Below, one piece after another: positions 24,747-36,240 of a stretch of 64,000 nt of DNA. Source of the DNA: Dicyema japonicum (Eukaryota > Dicyemida > Rhombozoa > Dicyemidae); contig RDEW01000004.1 in the NCBI GenBank assembly GCA_011109175.1, positions 1,016,030-1,080,029 on the forward strand. Reading direction: 5' to 3'. The notes beneath the pieces are model-generated. The model worked only from the letters and a program-made list of their open reading frames with translations, was not told the DNA's origin and ran no database searches. The position numbers and the translations under genes are program-made. Position 1 is the first letter of the stretch; each line of letters begins with the position of its first letter.

Positions 24747-27700
24747 TCACGAAAGCCATAATGCCCCCCATGTGCAACACTCAAAACAATATTTATAGTT
24801 AATCTCTTCCATCTTCCTCTGTCGAATGCTAGTGATCTCAATTCGTCCAGGTCGTCCCCCGTCTTTAGATTTTTTTCTCACACGATTTAGATCTTTGTTT
24901 AAGGCAGTCGGAAGTATCGATCTAGGTAGTCCGTGGAAGGGTTTATCGTAACTGTCAAAGTAATCTTCCATCGCTTTGTTAGTGGGTGCGTCCGGGTTCA
25001 TTCTTAGTACATGCCCAAATAGCCTCCACCGGCCATCTATCACATCCTTGCTGATGTAAGAACACATACACTTGTTGTAGATACCAGTGGTGGATATTAT
25101 ACGTGGCCACTACATTCCGAGTGAGCTTTTTATTTGCCTTCTATGGAGCGATTCCAGTTTCAATAGTTTGTTGAAGGAACTTCCCCATGTCCCAGTGTTG
25201 TACTGTAAGATCGGTTTCACAAACGCGTTGTAAAGCCTGTATCTGATGTCTATTCCAAGTCCTTTGGCTCTTAGCCATCCTTTCTTCAGTTTAGCCATTG
25301 CCGCATTTTCCAGTGTTTTCCTCCTTAGTACATCTTCAGCGTCTCCTAGTAGAGAGCCGAGCTTATTAGTACATTTCCATCTTTCATGAGTAATATCGTC
25401 TTCTCTTTTGATTTCCTTATTTTCAGTTTTGTTTACATTTACGCTTAGAAACCATTCTCTTCAATGTCTCCTATATAACATTTACGGTGATCGCGGAGTG
25501 CAGATTCAAGGTTTATAGTGAATAGTAAAGGGGAGAAGGAATCACCCTGGGGTGTCCCAATCGTTGTTTTGAAACTGTGAAAAGTTGCTCCTTCTGTCCT
25601 TACAGATAGTCTTGTATTCGCAAGTAGTAGTCTGATTATCCTAACCGACGATTCATCCAATAATTGCTCAAGCATATTTATCAGTTTCTGTCTGTTTATT
25701 GAGTCAAAATCTCTGGAGAGATATATCCCCAACACGGTCGTTGCGACATGAATCTATGATGAGTTGCACAGCGCCATCTATGGCTCCATACAATGTCCGC
25801 TGTAGACCTCCCTTCTCAGAAACCACTTTGACTTGCTGGTAGATATCCGCCACACCCTTTATCCACTTGATTGTCAGGATCTTGCGTATCGTGTTCAGAA
25901 GTATGATCGAGCAAAGATTTTCTACTGGTCCTTCTGCTTTGTTCGGTTTTTGTATTAATAAACCATTTCCAAGTCCTAGATGGTTTAAAAGAAGTCATTT
26001 AGGGTTTTGCAATTGTTTCACTTTTTTAAATAAAACAAATTTATTTTTGTCAAAACATAAGTTAGTTAGCTGCCGCCCTCACTGCGTGGCAGTTCCCTCT
26101 CAGAATTGCGAGCGAAATTCGCTCAAATAGCCAGCGGTGTTCACGGAGATCTCTAGTGCATGAAGTGATCCGGTTTCCAAACGTCCGAAAAACTCGACTG
26201 TAGAAGGGGAGTAGGATTCAGAAGTCTCCATAAAGAGGGGAACAAATTTGACATTATCGGAAGGTCGACGTATTTTTCCAGTTTGGCCTTTTCTGCCTTG
26301 ACGGCTGCAGAGCAGGCCCATGAAACGCACTCGTGAAGATTGTTCAGGGCGAACGTGTCTGTAAATGTCACGTCCCAAACAAGTGGTTTCACGGCCTCAA
26401 AGGGAAATATGGAAATCCCGTCCGGTCGTTTCCCGCCATTTCTGCATAACCCGACCGGTTCAAGAATGGCCAAGTATCCAGCAGTATCCATAGACCGCTT
26501 GACAATCTCATTCAGAGCCTTGTGCTTTGGAGATCTGCCAGCCCTCCTCTTGCAGTCAAAAGGGTGCAGGCCATAGCAGTCTATCAGGATGCCACATCGA
26601 CACGAGTGAAATACACATACTTGTTTCACTAAGTTTTTTTGACCCATATTTATGTTGTCTGGCCCAACACTCTTGTTATTTTTCAGTTTTTTATAGCTGA
26701 TTCAACTTCTTCCGCTGTGATGGCATTAATGCCCTCGCTTCTCACTGGAAAGGAGGAAATTCCTTATTGTCTGTATTTGGCAACTTTTCAAAATGACATG
26801 CATTAATTCGGCTTTTTCTTCTGGGTTACCCACGAATTTTCATTTGTTGTCTTTGATTGTAATAATTTCCCGTGAATATTGTCTGTTAATCTTTTTGATT
26901 TTCCATTTTAGTTCCCTTTGTTGGATTTTAAGCTCTGTTTATACTCTTGTCTGACATGTTTGCTGCTTTTATCCTTACCTCCTTCAATGCTTTGTCATGT
27001 GATCCAATTTTAGGGCGTAATGGTTTCGAACTCCAAGGCATATATCAGCAGACTTGTTGATTATCTGCATTGTTTGATCCCACAGAGTTCGTATTCCGGT
27101 ACGGTTTTCTCTATGAGTCCCGATTTGTTCGTGATATTTAGCACTACAGTGGGCTCTAAACACATTTTTTCTGTCTGAAAGTATATATTTGGCCTTTACC
27201 ACGTCTTCTTCGAGTTTTCAATATATTTTTTATCAGTCAAGTGTTTTTTACAGATAGTTCTCAATAACGATCCTATGGTCGCTGTCAGTTGTTGTCCTCT
27301 GGTAGGAACGTGCATCATTCGGCAGATAATGTAGTCGATTTGATTATATATATTTACGGTCTCCCCGACGAAGTTTTTTTGTCCATGCCATGTCGTCTTA
27401 TGGCAAGCTGAGTGCGTGAAGCCGTGTTGCACAGAAATAGGCTATTTGCCTCATAGAAGTTCACCAGAGAGGCTCCATATGCATTTCTCCTTCCGCTCCC
27501 GTGTCTTCTAATAGAGGATTCTTCGGGTTCCATTAGCATTCCGGCCTTTGCATTCATATTTCCCGCAACAAAGACAATGGACGAGGAAGCATTATTCAAA
27601 TATATGCTTAATAGTTGTGAGTAGAATTCCTCGAACTCATCAGGGTTCTTGATTACTCATAGACATTGTGGTGCATAGACATTTATGACAGTTAATAGAA

Positions 27701-28075
27701 TCTTGGACGGGCAGAGATCATTTTGTTTTATTTGAAGAACACATATTCAGTCGTTGACTCTCCAATAGCGATGTAGTTTTTTTGAAATAATCCACGTGTA
27801 AGGTAAATCGCATTCCGTAGTGCTTGCATTCAGCCGGGAAGAGAATCAGTAGTTGTTCCATGTCTCATCGCGTCCATTTTCGATTTTCGTCTCTTGTAGG
27901 CAGCCAATAGATATTTTGTATTTCTCGAGATCGTCACAAAGTACTTTCCTTGTCCAATCTTTCGATATTCCACGTACGTTGAACGTCGTTAGCCTCACAA
28001 GTTCTCGATTGTATAATGAGTGTTTTTAGACATTTTTCTCAACTGTTATCCAAGTAAGAAACGAAGCACGTCACC
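24747..28075 (-). mobile_element. LINE-A interrupted by a LINE-R fragment
   Basis: The C-terminal block is at 24747-25298 (LFGHVLRMNPDAPTNKAMED, LYNAFVKPILQYNTGTWG). RT is at 25445-25735 (RDFDSINRQKLINMLEQLLD, IGTPQGDSFSPLLF). A foreign LINE-R segment occupies 26070-26650. LINE-A linker sequence resumes at 26650-27300, and endonuclease remnants lie at 27354-27960 (VFVAGNMNAKAGML, INVYAPQC). The last block ends near 28036 (LVRLTTFNVRGISKD-like), and a GTGGTGACGTGC 5' motif lies at about 28060-28075. Many frame breaks. Confidence 0.83.
26070..26650 (-). mobile_element. LINE-R C-terminal fragment inserted in LINE-A
   Basis: Minus-strand translation runs MGQKNLVKQVCVFHSCRCG, then GLHPFDCKRRAGRSPKHKAL, EPVGLCRNGGKRPDGIS and PLVWDVTFTDTFALNN. 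This is the CCHC knuckle plus RPDG endonuclease-like region of LINE-R. It is followed by an AT-rich tail near 26010-26060. One frame break lies at about 26260. It splits the surrounding LINE-A and recurs at 54700-55279 in a second copy of the same composite. Confidence 0.85.
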
Positions 28076-28201
28076 ACGTCACCAAAAAATTGTAGAAAAT
28101 TATCGCACATGAAAACCCTAATAATAATAAAATGTTAACAAAAATTTGTAAGTTTGTATTTAAATATATTAAAAATAAATCCACTGACTACGAATTAAGC
28201 A

Positions 28202-30426
28202 ATGACTGAAAGAGTACAAGTAGTTGTTAGATGTCGTCCATTAAACGAACGGGAAACTAAAATTAGCACAAATTCCGTTATATCTGTTGAAGAAGAAAAC
28301 TCAGTAATCGAATTAGCAGATCCTTCATCCTCAGATCCTCGCCGATTTACTTTTGATGGTGCTTATGGTCCTTCAATTTCAACTGGGACTATTTACGACA
28401 GCCTGATATACCCGCTTATAGAGGTTTTGCAATTTTTGGCATTCAAAGGAAGTCCTAAACGGGTTCAATGCAACAATATTTGCTTATGGACAGACAGGAT
28501 GTGGCAAATCATTCACCATGGAGGGTCCCGAGCATCCTCCGATCAGTTAGGGATAATTCCGAGGTTTTAAAGTTTTTCCATGATTTAATTATTCACTGTC
28601 TCATTCATAGGGCATTTGAGCAACTTTTGAGAGCATGTCAGTTTCTAAGGACGCAAAATTCTTGGTTCATGCCTCCTATTTGGAAATTTATAATGAAAAT
28701 TTGTTTGATTTGCTTGACTTTCGAAGCGGAAAGTTAGATATTGCCGAGCATCCCCAAAAGGGCGTTTATGTTACCAGTAAAAATACAATTAATCTCAGAT
28801 ATTTCACGACATCAAATAAACAGCGTTGAAAAATGCAAAAAGTTGATGTCAGTGGGTCGACGCAATCGAGTAATCGGTGAAACACAAATGAATCGGGATT
28901 CCTCTCGGAGTCACGCTATTTTCATCATCGACGTTGAGGCTTCCATAATTGGAGAATTCGGGAAAGAGAAAATAATCGCTGGGAAATTAAATCTGGTTGA
29001 CTTGGCTGGGAGTGAAAGACAGTCAAAAACTGGTATTTTTGGTTTTCCGTTATTTTAAATCATTATTTCACTGCTTTTTAGAAACGACCGGAATTCGGTT
29101 TAAAGAAGCGATAAAAATAAATTTATCCCTTTCTGCTCTGGGAAATGTGATTTCTTCGTTGGTTGACGGAAAGCGTACTCACATCCCTTACAGAGATTCT
29201 AAGTTAACAAGATTACTTCAAGTTAGGGAAGTCTTACCTTTTAGAATTCACTTGGGGGAATTCGAAGACAATGATGATTGCTTGTGTTTCTCCGTCAAGC
29301 GACAGCTTCCACGAGACTCTGAGTACATTAAGATATGCGAATCGTGCAAAGAACATAAAGAATGTTCCTAAAATTAACGAGGACCGCGTGATGCTATGCT
29401 TAGGCAATATAGGGAAGAGATTTCTCGTCTCAAGAATAATTTAGGCAAAGATTACGGTATTTTGTGGAATGGAATATCCTTTTAGAGAAATATTGGCGGA
29501 ACACAGCACCAAGTTGCATTTGGAGCACTCGCGTGAAATTGAAAATCTCATGGCACAATTTGAGAGGGAGAAACAAAGTTGGATGGAGAGGTCAAATGTC
29601 GACCTGACTGTGAAATATGATGAGACCAACAAGGAAATAATACAGAACAGGTAAACACAGTCGGATTTCAAATATTTTAGGTTAATTGAGCTTGAAAGTG
29701 GTCTCGTTGGTGGTGAGGAGGTCGACAATGAGAAATTGAACGCAGCTCATCAGAGGAAAAAGAAATTAGCCAAAAAAGTTAAAAAAATGGCGGGTTTATT
29801 AAAACCATAAAATAAAAGTTGATGAGTTTGACGACGACCTGATGATGAGCATGTATCAGGACATCCATAATAAAGTGGTCAACACATCAGTTTTATACGA
29901 AAATGAATGCAAAAAGGTAAATATTATCTAAATAGGGATAACTCACAATTATATTACAGATTAGGTCAAAGTTATAAACAAGAACTCCAAGATACGAAGG
30001 AAGAGTTCGCGGAGACGAGGGAAAATTATTTGGAGTTCATTAGGGAGCAGCAGAAGCAGATTGAATATTTAAATTCTTTCATTGAAAAAATTCATTTTTG
30101 TATCCCAAAAGAGTCAAATTATTCAAATCTCGATAAAGTCAAGTCTAACTCATTGTGGGATGAGGGGTGCAATCACTGGACTCTTCCTCAGTTTCATGTT
30201 GAGAATTTATCTTTGCCGAGTAAAATTATAATTTAAGTGAGATGTTGACAAAAATGACTATCCTCGAAGAAGTTCAAACCGAAAGGAATCCATCTCATTA
30301 ACTCGAGGTGATTTAATAATTCATATAATAGATAAGGTGAATCCTTCCTTTTCACTTAATCATGAACAAAAAGGTGCTGACCATGAACAACTTCCCAGAA
30401 GACCATTTAGGCTTAATCCACTTTAA
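28202..30426 (+). CDS. KIF17: KIF17 (kinesin-2, OSM-3 type), frame-broken
   Basis: The motor domain starts [18 protein letters not shown] and has FTFDGAY, P-loop [21 protein letters not shown] (switch I), [11 protein letters not shown] (switch II) and [14 protein letters not shown]. Stalk sequence with [12 protein letters not shown] follows. The tail has NYSNLDKVK...[12 protein letters not shown], a close match to the KIF17-specific tail, and it ends [11 protein letters not shown] before TAA at 30424. Introns placed: 28424-28448, 28564-28610, 28777-28798, 29033-29080, 29222-29244, 29464-29485, 29651-29680, 29794-29818, about 29917-29964, 30220-30241 and 30308-30331. Frame is lost at four short homopolymers (28539-28540, 28625-28628, 29254-29260, 29384-29385) and probably a fifth (29911-29915), each explained by one missing base. 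All catalytic motifs are intact, so consensus errors or a very young pseudogene are both possible. Role: plus-end motor carrying cargo along cilia. Confidence 0.9.
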
Positions 30427-30529
30427 AAATAAAAAAAATAATTTCATTAAAAATACAAAATTAAATTATTATATTGAATTTTGCATATTTACCCTATTTC
30501 AGGGTCATGATTCTGACACACTTCCATCA

Positions 30530-31600
30530 CGCAGGAAACTTAAGATAATATCAGAACCACTCTTCTTTTGTGAGAGAGAGGTGAGGGATACAATACATTC
30601 CGTAAAACGACATGCTCCCACGGACCAGATAACATTCCTGTTATCTTATCAAAAAATCTTGGAGACGGAGGAATCACTTTCATAACATCGATATTCAACT
30701 ATTCAATTAATCAAAATGTGACACCGTTGTTATGGAAACAGACTCTAATACGGCCACTACTGAAACCAGGAATATCGATTGAGGACCACCATCTTTTAGA
30801 CCGGTGTCATCGCTATATTTAATGTTAAAAATTCTGGAAAGGCTTGAGCTCGGGAGAATAATAGAATTTTACCAAAAAAGAATTTTCAACATGGATTCAA
30901 AAATGAGAGATCCACGTCTATACTTGCAAACATTGACCAAATTCATTCGAATCGGATTCACAACCAAGCCGAGACACTTTAAAACAGTGCTCTGCTCGAT
31001 CAACATACATAAGGCTTTTGACTCAGTCTCGAGGAAGATTCTATCAAGAAAAATATTTCAATCGGAGATCCCAAGGAAGCTAAATCCACAGATGTCAAAG
31101 GATCTTGGGTGTAACAATTGATATGCATCTCTGTTTAACACCTCACGTAGAAAACATTCTATTGAAATGCGAGAAGAAACTGAACGTATTAAAAAGTTTA
31201 TCGGGAATATGGAAGAGTGGTACTCACCCAGTCTTTATGAACGTATAAAAACAATACATTGAGCCATGTTTCTCATATGCATGCGCCTCGTGGGGTCCGT
31301 CCATATCTTGGACAAATATGAGGAAAATTGAGGAAATGCAAAAGAGGGCTTACAGAGCAACGGAGCGTGGATTGTGAAGATCATCGACCCGGACCTACGC
31401 CTCTGGAGGCCCTTATGAGACTTGACTCCAGATCACGGAAAATTGGCCCTGAAAATTCAGGCAGCCGTCCTGTACGTTCATGCGCGGGCATGAAGGAAGA
31501 ACGACGGGCAAAGATGAGGTCTTTGTTAGAATGCATCGGGATCACGTGATAATTAGTTTTGTTTTACCGTGGTCTTGGGTTAAATAAATAAAAATAAAAT
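30530..31600 (+). mobile_element. LINE-B, RT fragments and 3' end
   Basis: Blocks in order: VKRHAPTDQITFLL (30600), SSLYLMLKILERLEL (30805), FKTVLCSINIHKAFDSVSRK (30980), then a jump across the missing palm to LGVTIDMHL (31105) and the thumb/connection segment. The C-terminus (DSRSRKIGPENSGSRPVRS, then RAKMRSLLECIGIT) ends at 31549. The YADD region is deleted. The tail has TTACCGTGGTCTTGGGTTAAATAAATA. Confidence 0.83.
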
Positions 31601-31611
31601 AAAAATGACCG

Positions 31612-31825
31612 AGCTCCTAGACAGAATTTAACCACGTGGTTCTATGTGGATATTTGACTAAAGATTTCAGTTTATTTCTTATGTTCCCCTCTTCCCTTTC
31701 GATTAGAGTGGGGTCATGTGATCCACCCGTCTCAGGTGGCGTCCAGTGCCATGGTAGCACGAAAAAGGATCATTTTCTCTCTCTTACTCCACTGGAGGGG
31801 TTCAAATTCAAGGAATAGACTTCTA
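31612..31825 (+). repeat. Short repeat related to LINE-B leader
   Basis: This holds the dispersed strings CCACGTGGTTCTATGTGG, GGTCATGTGATCCACCCGTC, GGTAGCACGAAAAAGGATCA and TACTCCACTGGAGG, found in the same order at 48180, 46770 and 56640. It is a member of a short interspersed family and has no ORF of interest. Confidence 0.65.
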
Positions 31826-32895
31826 CCTTTTATGTTGGTTCCGTTACTTGTGCGAAGTTGAAGGACTCTGTTTATGTAACAGTGGAAACTTAAGTTGTTT
31901 ATTGTTAACTTTTTTCTCGATGTATCTGGGTTAATAATAATAATGATCGAGTTCCTTTGCAGGTATTTTCTGTACTTCCAGAAAACGATGGGATATCTGG
32001 TGAACTACACGAGGAAAGTCCTGAAATTGTTAGAGGTTGAGCTCACTTAATTATTTGTAAATGTTTATAATAAATCATAATTATGCCTTCGATAAGTCTC
32101 GCACTATATTTATAAAATTGTCTTTTCAAATCGTAAGATTGTAATAATCCTTTTCACATTCTTAGATATTGGGGTAACTTTCATTTTGATTAGGCTTCGA
32201 GGGATAAATGCTTCTTTAAACCAATCTTGTAGAGAATTCTGGAGTTCCTCGATCAATTGAGACTTGTAAAAGCAAGGTGAACCGAATAATGGTTCCTCCA
32301 ACAAATTGGTTTGTGGTTTTGAAGGGTAACTCTCATAAATTAGCGAACTTTGAATTATCTTGAAGTTTGAATAAATTCGTGGTTAAATTCCTTTTCTTTT
32401 TATTCCGCCAATGAGTTCTCTCCAAGTAGCGTGTGATTGGTACTAAGACAAATAGAACGATCAATCGAAAGTCTGTCTTGAGAACCATTGACGACTGACA
32501 ACACTAGAGCTATGATGTCTTGAAACCCAGTAGATCTTCAAGTTTATATGGGGATAACAGCGTGTCAGTCATGTCGATGGGAATAAAAATCAATTAACTT
32601 TAAATAACAAAAATAAGGAGAACAAAAGTAAAAAATGGTTTTTATGTTCTTGTTTATTTTTAATGATTTTGTAGAATCTTGGGATTTTGTAGCTAATTGC
32701 AATACGAATGTCATTTTCAGACAATTTCTGTTTAAGACGATAGGAAATAAATTTTCACTACTAAACTCCAAAACTCATCCAATTTACAATTGTGGAATTC
32801 TATTTGAAGTGCAACAAATAACTAGAAATTTTTCAAATCGCGCATCCCTTAAATTTTTACTGCGAGCACCACCGGTTGTGAACCCCTGAATTAGA
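31826..32895. other. Spacer with one LINE-like ORF
   Basis: A minus-strand ORF at 32110-32304 (LQDWFKEAFIPRSLIKMKVT then PISKN) resembles the segment before the RT fingers of the LINE type seen at 13945. It is probably a fragment. The remainder is AT-rich with no supported gene. Confidence 0.35.
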
Positions 32896-33067
32896 GCATG
32901 TTAACCATATTGATAAGATTTTAATAGACGATATCGAATTCCATTCTAATGATAGTGAAATACCACATGGAAATAGATTAATAGAAATTGCAGATAATTG
33001 TCTATAACAAAAGCAAAAAAAGTCGTTAACAAAATGATTGCGACACGACTCAGAGACCCTCTCGAAT
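32896..33067 (+). CDS. Unidentified ORF fragment
   Basis: Plus-strand translation gives ELEHVNHIDKILIDDIEFHS, then NDSEIPHGNRLIEIADN. If a 23-nt GT...AG segment at 33003-33025 is an intron, it continues FVNKMIATRLRDPLE to a TAG at about 33067. It looks coding in composition, but I recognise no family and could not find its start. It may be the 3' end of a small host gene. Confidence 0.3.
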
Positions 33068-33108
33068 AGAGATTATTTTCACAACGCATGTTATCGTCCA
33101 CGGAAATA

Positions 33109-33372
33109 GCCGCAATCTCGTGGGAGGTGGAACATGAAGTAACAATGGACAATATCTCTTGGGAGGTGGAACATAAAATAACAATGAAAATATCTCTTGG
33201 GAGGTGGAACATGAAGTAACAATAGACAATATCTCTTGGGAGGTGGAACATAAAGTAACAATGGACAATATCTCTTGGGAGGTGGAACATAAAGTAACAA
33301 TGGACAATATCTCTTGGGAGGTGGAACATAAAGTAACAATGGACAATATCTCTTGGGAGTTGGAACATGTTT
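33109..33372 (+). repeat. Tandem 39-bp repeat (13 residues per unit)
   Basis: About six and a half units of 39 bp encode EVEHKVTMDNISW on the plus strand. One unit near 33180-33200 is one base short and shifts frame. A minus-strand reading (YVPPPKRYCPLLL) is open only because the unit length is divisible by three. The array sits just after the ORF fragment at 32896-33067 and could be a degraded coding extension of it. Confidence 0.8.
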
Positions 33373-33484
33373 TGTTACTAAATTATTTGTAATAAAATAA
33401 TATTAATAAAAATTTATTTATTCTGACAATTTAAAATTAAATTGAACGACAAAATATTGTCTAGTTTATATATTTAGTAATATT

Positions 33485-33600
33485 ATTATTACAACCCCGG
33501 GAACACAGGAAAAGTTATCTAAATAAAGTTATCCTGTCAGTGGATTTCCCTCTGTTTCCACTTTGTCTGGAATCTTCCACGAGTGTCCAAAGTGGAGAAA
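33485..33600 (-). mobile_element. LINE-B 3' end fragment
   Basis: The reverse complement ends ...TTTTCCTGTGTTCCCGGGG then TTGTAATAATAAT. This resembles the LINE-B terminal signature at 44030 (GGTGATCCCGGGGTTATAAA). It is preceded by about 100 bp of degraded coding sequence. Confidence 0.5.
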
Positions 33601-33809
33601 GGTTGTTTCCAAATTTACTAACATACTCCTGGTAGAAATGAATCTCTCTTCGGGGATATTAATGACAAAATTGTTCGGTTAAACAGTCACCACTCAATCG
33701 AATAAAAATTAGATATCGATTCGAATTCTTATCGGCAGAGAATTTCTATGGAAATATAAAAAATGAAAAAATTATTTAAATGAACAAAATCTGATCAAAT
33801 AGAATTTAA

Positions 33810-34667
33810 TTAAATTTTCTCAAGATAATGAATTAATGACGTGATCCCATTAATGAAGTTGTCGTCTAATTCATTGGAGGGCAATGCATGGGCGAAATCA
33901 ATCATTTTTACGACAAACCCATCGTTGATCTCTTCAGAATTAGAGAAATCGTTTTCATAGATAATTAAAACTGAGCTAGCAATGAACCTCCAGTGTTTCT
34001 GAATTTTGAAAATTTGCAAAAGGTCTTTCAATTTTTTAATTACCGGCTGAAGAAACATCATCCCATTTTTGAAGAAAAGAGCAAGAGCTAAAATAAAGGG
34101 GACTTTCACCGTCAATTGTAGTTTCCGGGGTCAATTGCAAGCCATACTGCTTCCCATAAAAATCATAGACTCCATTGAGATACCCAACCTTAAAGTAAAG
34201 TCAAGATTTACCCGCATACCACAAATTCTGAATTGTATTTCTGAACAATATGGAAATTTTTTAAGTTTGCGTTCCTTAACATCTTCAGTCTCCCAAGTCA
34301 CGTATCCAATTTTTATATCAATTAATGATGGGGAATAAAATCCGAACGAGAGGTTTTCGAGACACAGATAATCTAGCAGTGTCACCCAAATTATCACATT
34401 CGTTAGAGTCGGAACAAGATAGAGTCCGGTAATAATCAGGGGAGAACTCATAGAGGGACGTTCAATGCTATCAGCTTTGGAACTGGAAATAGTTTTGTAG
34501 TATTTTTCCTCCCTGGATCCTCTTATATCGGTTTTAAGTTTTTTTAGGATTTTTTTATCCCCATAACTTAGAAATTCTTGTTTATATAGTTTTAGTAAAA
34601 TACCGTATTTTTCGCCCTTTGTGCTGATACCACCGACTTGATGAAAATATGGGGTCGTTTCGTTCAA
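33810..34667 (-). CDS. IPMK: Inositol polyphosphate multikinase
   Basis: Removing introns 34577-34603 (27 nt), 34189-34211 (23 nt) and 34088-34109 (22 nt) gives 261 residues in one frame. Family signatures are all present: HQVGG near the N-terminus, KKILKKL...RGSREEKYY (ATP-site lysine region), the PxxxDxKxG box as PSLIDIKIG, FRICGMRVGYLNG, ASSVLIIYE (the SSLL-type motif) and the C-terminal IDFAH box followed by a D-x-x-F-I-x-G-I-x-x-L-I helix. IPMK phosphorylates inositol phosphates and PIP2 in nucleus and cytosol. The IDFAH-A-x-P form and the lack of the IP6K insert favour IPMK over IP6K or IP3K. The protein is shorter than the human one (about 416 residues), lacking the long disordered insert before the IDFAH box. 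It starts at the ATG before NETTPYFHQ. Confidence 0.9.
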
Positions 34668-35485
34668 AACAAAATCATCCTATTTTAATTAATTTAATTA
34701 TAAATAATATTTTTGTAAATAAATTAAAACATTATTTCCGTGTTCCATCTTGTGTGACTGATTGAGACTCAGTTAAATACTAATATTTATAAAGAAAATT
34801 GATTTCACGAATACAATTCGCGTAATTGAATTAAAATATATTTTATAATCCCTATATATTATTCTTTATTTACTGTTTTTAATTAATCAATGATTTATTG
34901 ATTTATTCCCAATTAACAGTTTTAGAAAATCATCATTAAATATTTTATAATTTTAAGTTATTTAAGAATCTTGCATCATACTACCTCATGTAAAGGATTT
35001 AACATTTATGCTAAGACTAGCTCTCATCATCAAGCTCTAGCAAAAGGCTTTTATGTTAACTACTGATACATCGCCCTGCATTCATTAAAAGATATTTGCA
35101 ATTAATCCGTATTAATCCTAAGCCTGTTTTAACAGGAGATATAAGCTTGGTTTATATCTCCTATTTTTGGAATTACTTATTTTGGAGGCTGTAAATTTAA
35201 TACTAGTGATTGGATTTTTATGCAAAATTTTATTAATAATTCACCTATCATTATCGCAGGGCCAATATTTCGGAAGAGGCATTGTATCATATTCACCCTT
35301 CCCTACTTTTGAGAGTAGCCCAAACTCCTCAGTGCTTGTGAGAAATGCTTCAGGCTTGATCGACAATAATTGAATAACATACTTTTACCACATGACTAAA
35401 TTATTTTGTAAAAGTGAATTTTAGACCTCGTTTAAGTCAGGGATCTGGCTGCTCTCAAAATTGAGAACGTATTTCTCTTGACAAT
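34668..35485. other. AT-rich spacer
   Basis: Very AT-rich sequence without a convincing gene. A plus-strand string GQYFGRGIVSYSPFPTFES at about 35260-35320 stands out as possibly coding, but has no family that I recognise. Confidence 0.35.
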
Positions 35486-35819
35486 TTGCAAGGAAATGCG
35501 GGAGAATTGAGCATGCTATACGATTCTCGTGAGAATTATTCCTGTGGTTTTGACAAGGGACGGGATTATCTCTACGTGTTACGGAAATCAATTGAAAGTC
35601 TTTCGATTGATGTGGCAATAAGAGCTTATATTCAATCGGCGCTGTTAAAGAAAACATTAAAGGCTATTATTGCTGACCACAAACATGGAGTCAGGACACC
35701 AATTGAGGAATTCCTTTACGCGTAGAGGCGACTGGAAAAGCGGGCAACGCATTAAATTGACGAAGCGGTGGACATACAGTCGAAGGAAGAAGTAAGGTGG
35801 CTGGTGAAGATCCTCTAAA
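35486..35819 (+). pseudogene. Unidentified decayed ORF
   Basis: An open stretch begins GNAGELSMLYDSRENYSCG and ends TPIEEFLYA at a TAG (35725). In the same frame it continues RRLEKRATH, a TAA, then IDEAVDIQSKEEVRWLVKIL to another stop. The protein-like composition with two in-frame stops suggests a pseudogene or missed splicing. I do not recognise the family. Confidence 0.3.
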
Positions 35820-35929
35820 AAAAGAAGGAATAATCATACTTAACATTATTTATTTAATTTCTTCAAAACTTTTTTAATTCTGAAATTTACACAATTTTTG
35901 AAAATTATTTTTTAAATATTTAAAAAATA

Positions 35930-36200
35930 AAAGCTGCAAGCTGTTCGATAGCCTTTAAACATTCCACTTTCGAAGCCTCTTGGTTAACAATTCCACCGTG
36001 TGACTGGAAAACGTAATTAGAGAGTTGAAAGTTACTCTAAGAATATTCTGGATTCGGGTAGAAGGAACAAGTATGTCTCCGAAGAATAGCTCGAGTCCAC
36101 CCTTAAATCTCTTGTCTGCAGTGAAACAGGGTGAACTGAGACTTGGATGCAGATGCAGACAACATATTGTGAATAGTCTTGATTTTAAAGTGTTTTTATT
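35930..36200 (-). mobile_element. LINE-B thumb-region fragment
   Basis: Minus-strand translation gives KRFKGGLELFFGDILVPSTR, then IQNILRVTFNSLITFSSHTV and ELLTKRLRKWNV. This matches the ILGVTFDxLxTFSxHVxN segment of LINE-B. A closely related piece lies at 42500-42720. Confidence 0.65.
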
Positions 36201-36240
36201 GACTTTTCCATTTCAGCCATATATTGATGTTTGTATGTAA

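Noticed and set aside
33050-33368. Hydrophobic minus-strand ORFs with VPPPKRY repeats
   Set aside because: They are frame shadows of the 39-bp tandem repeat and have no start or context of their own.
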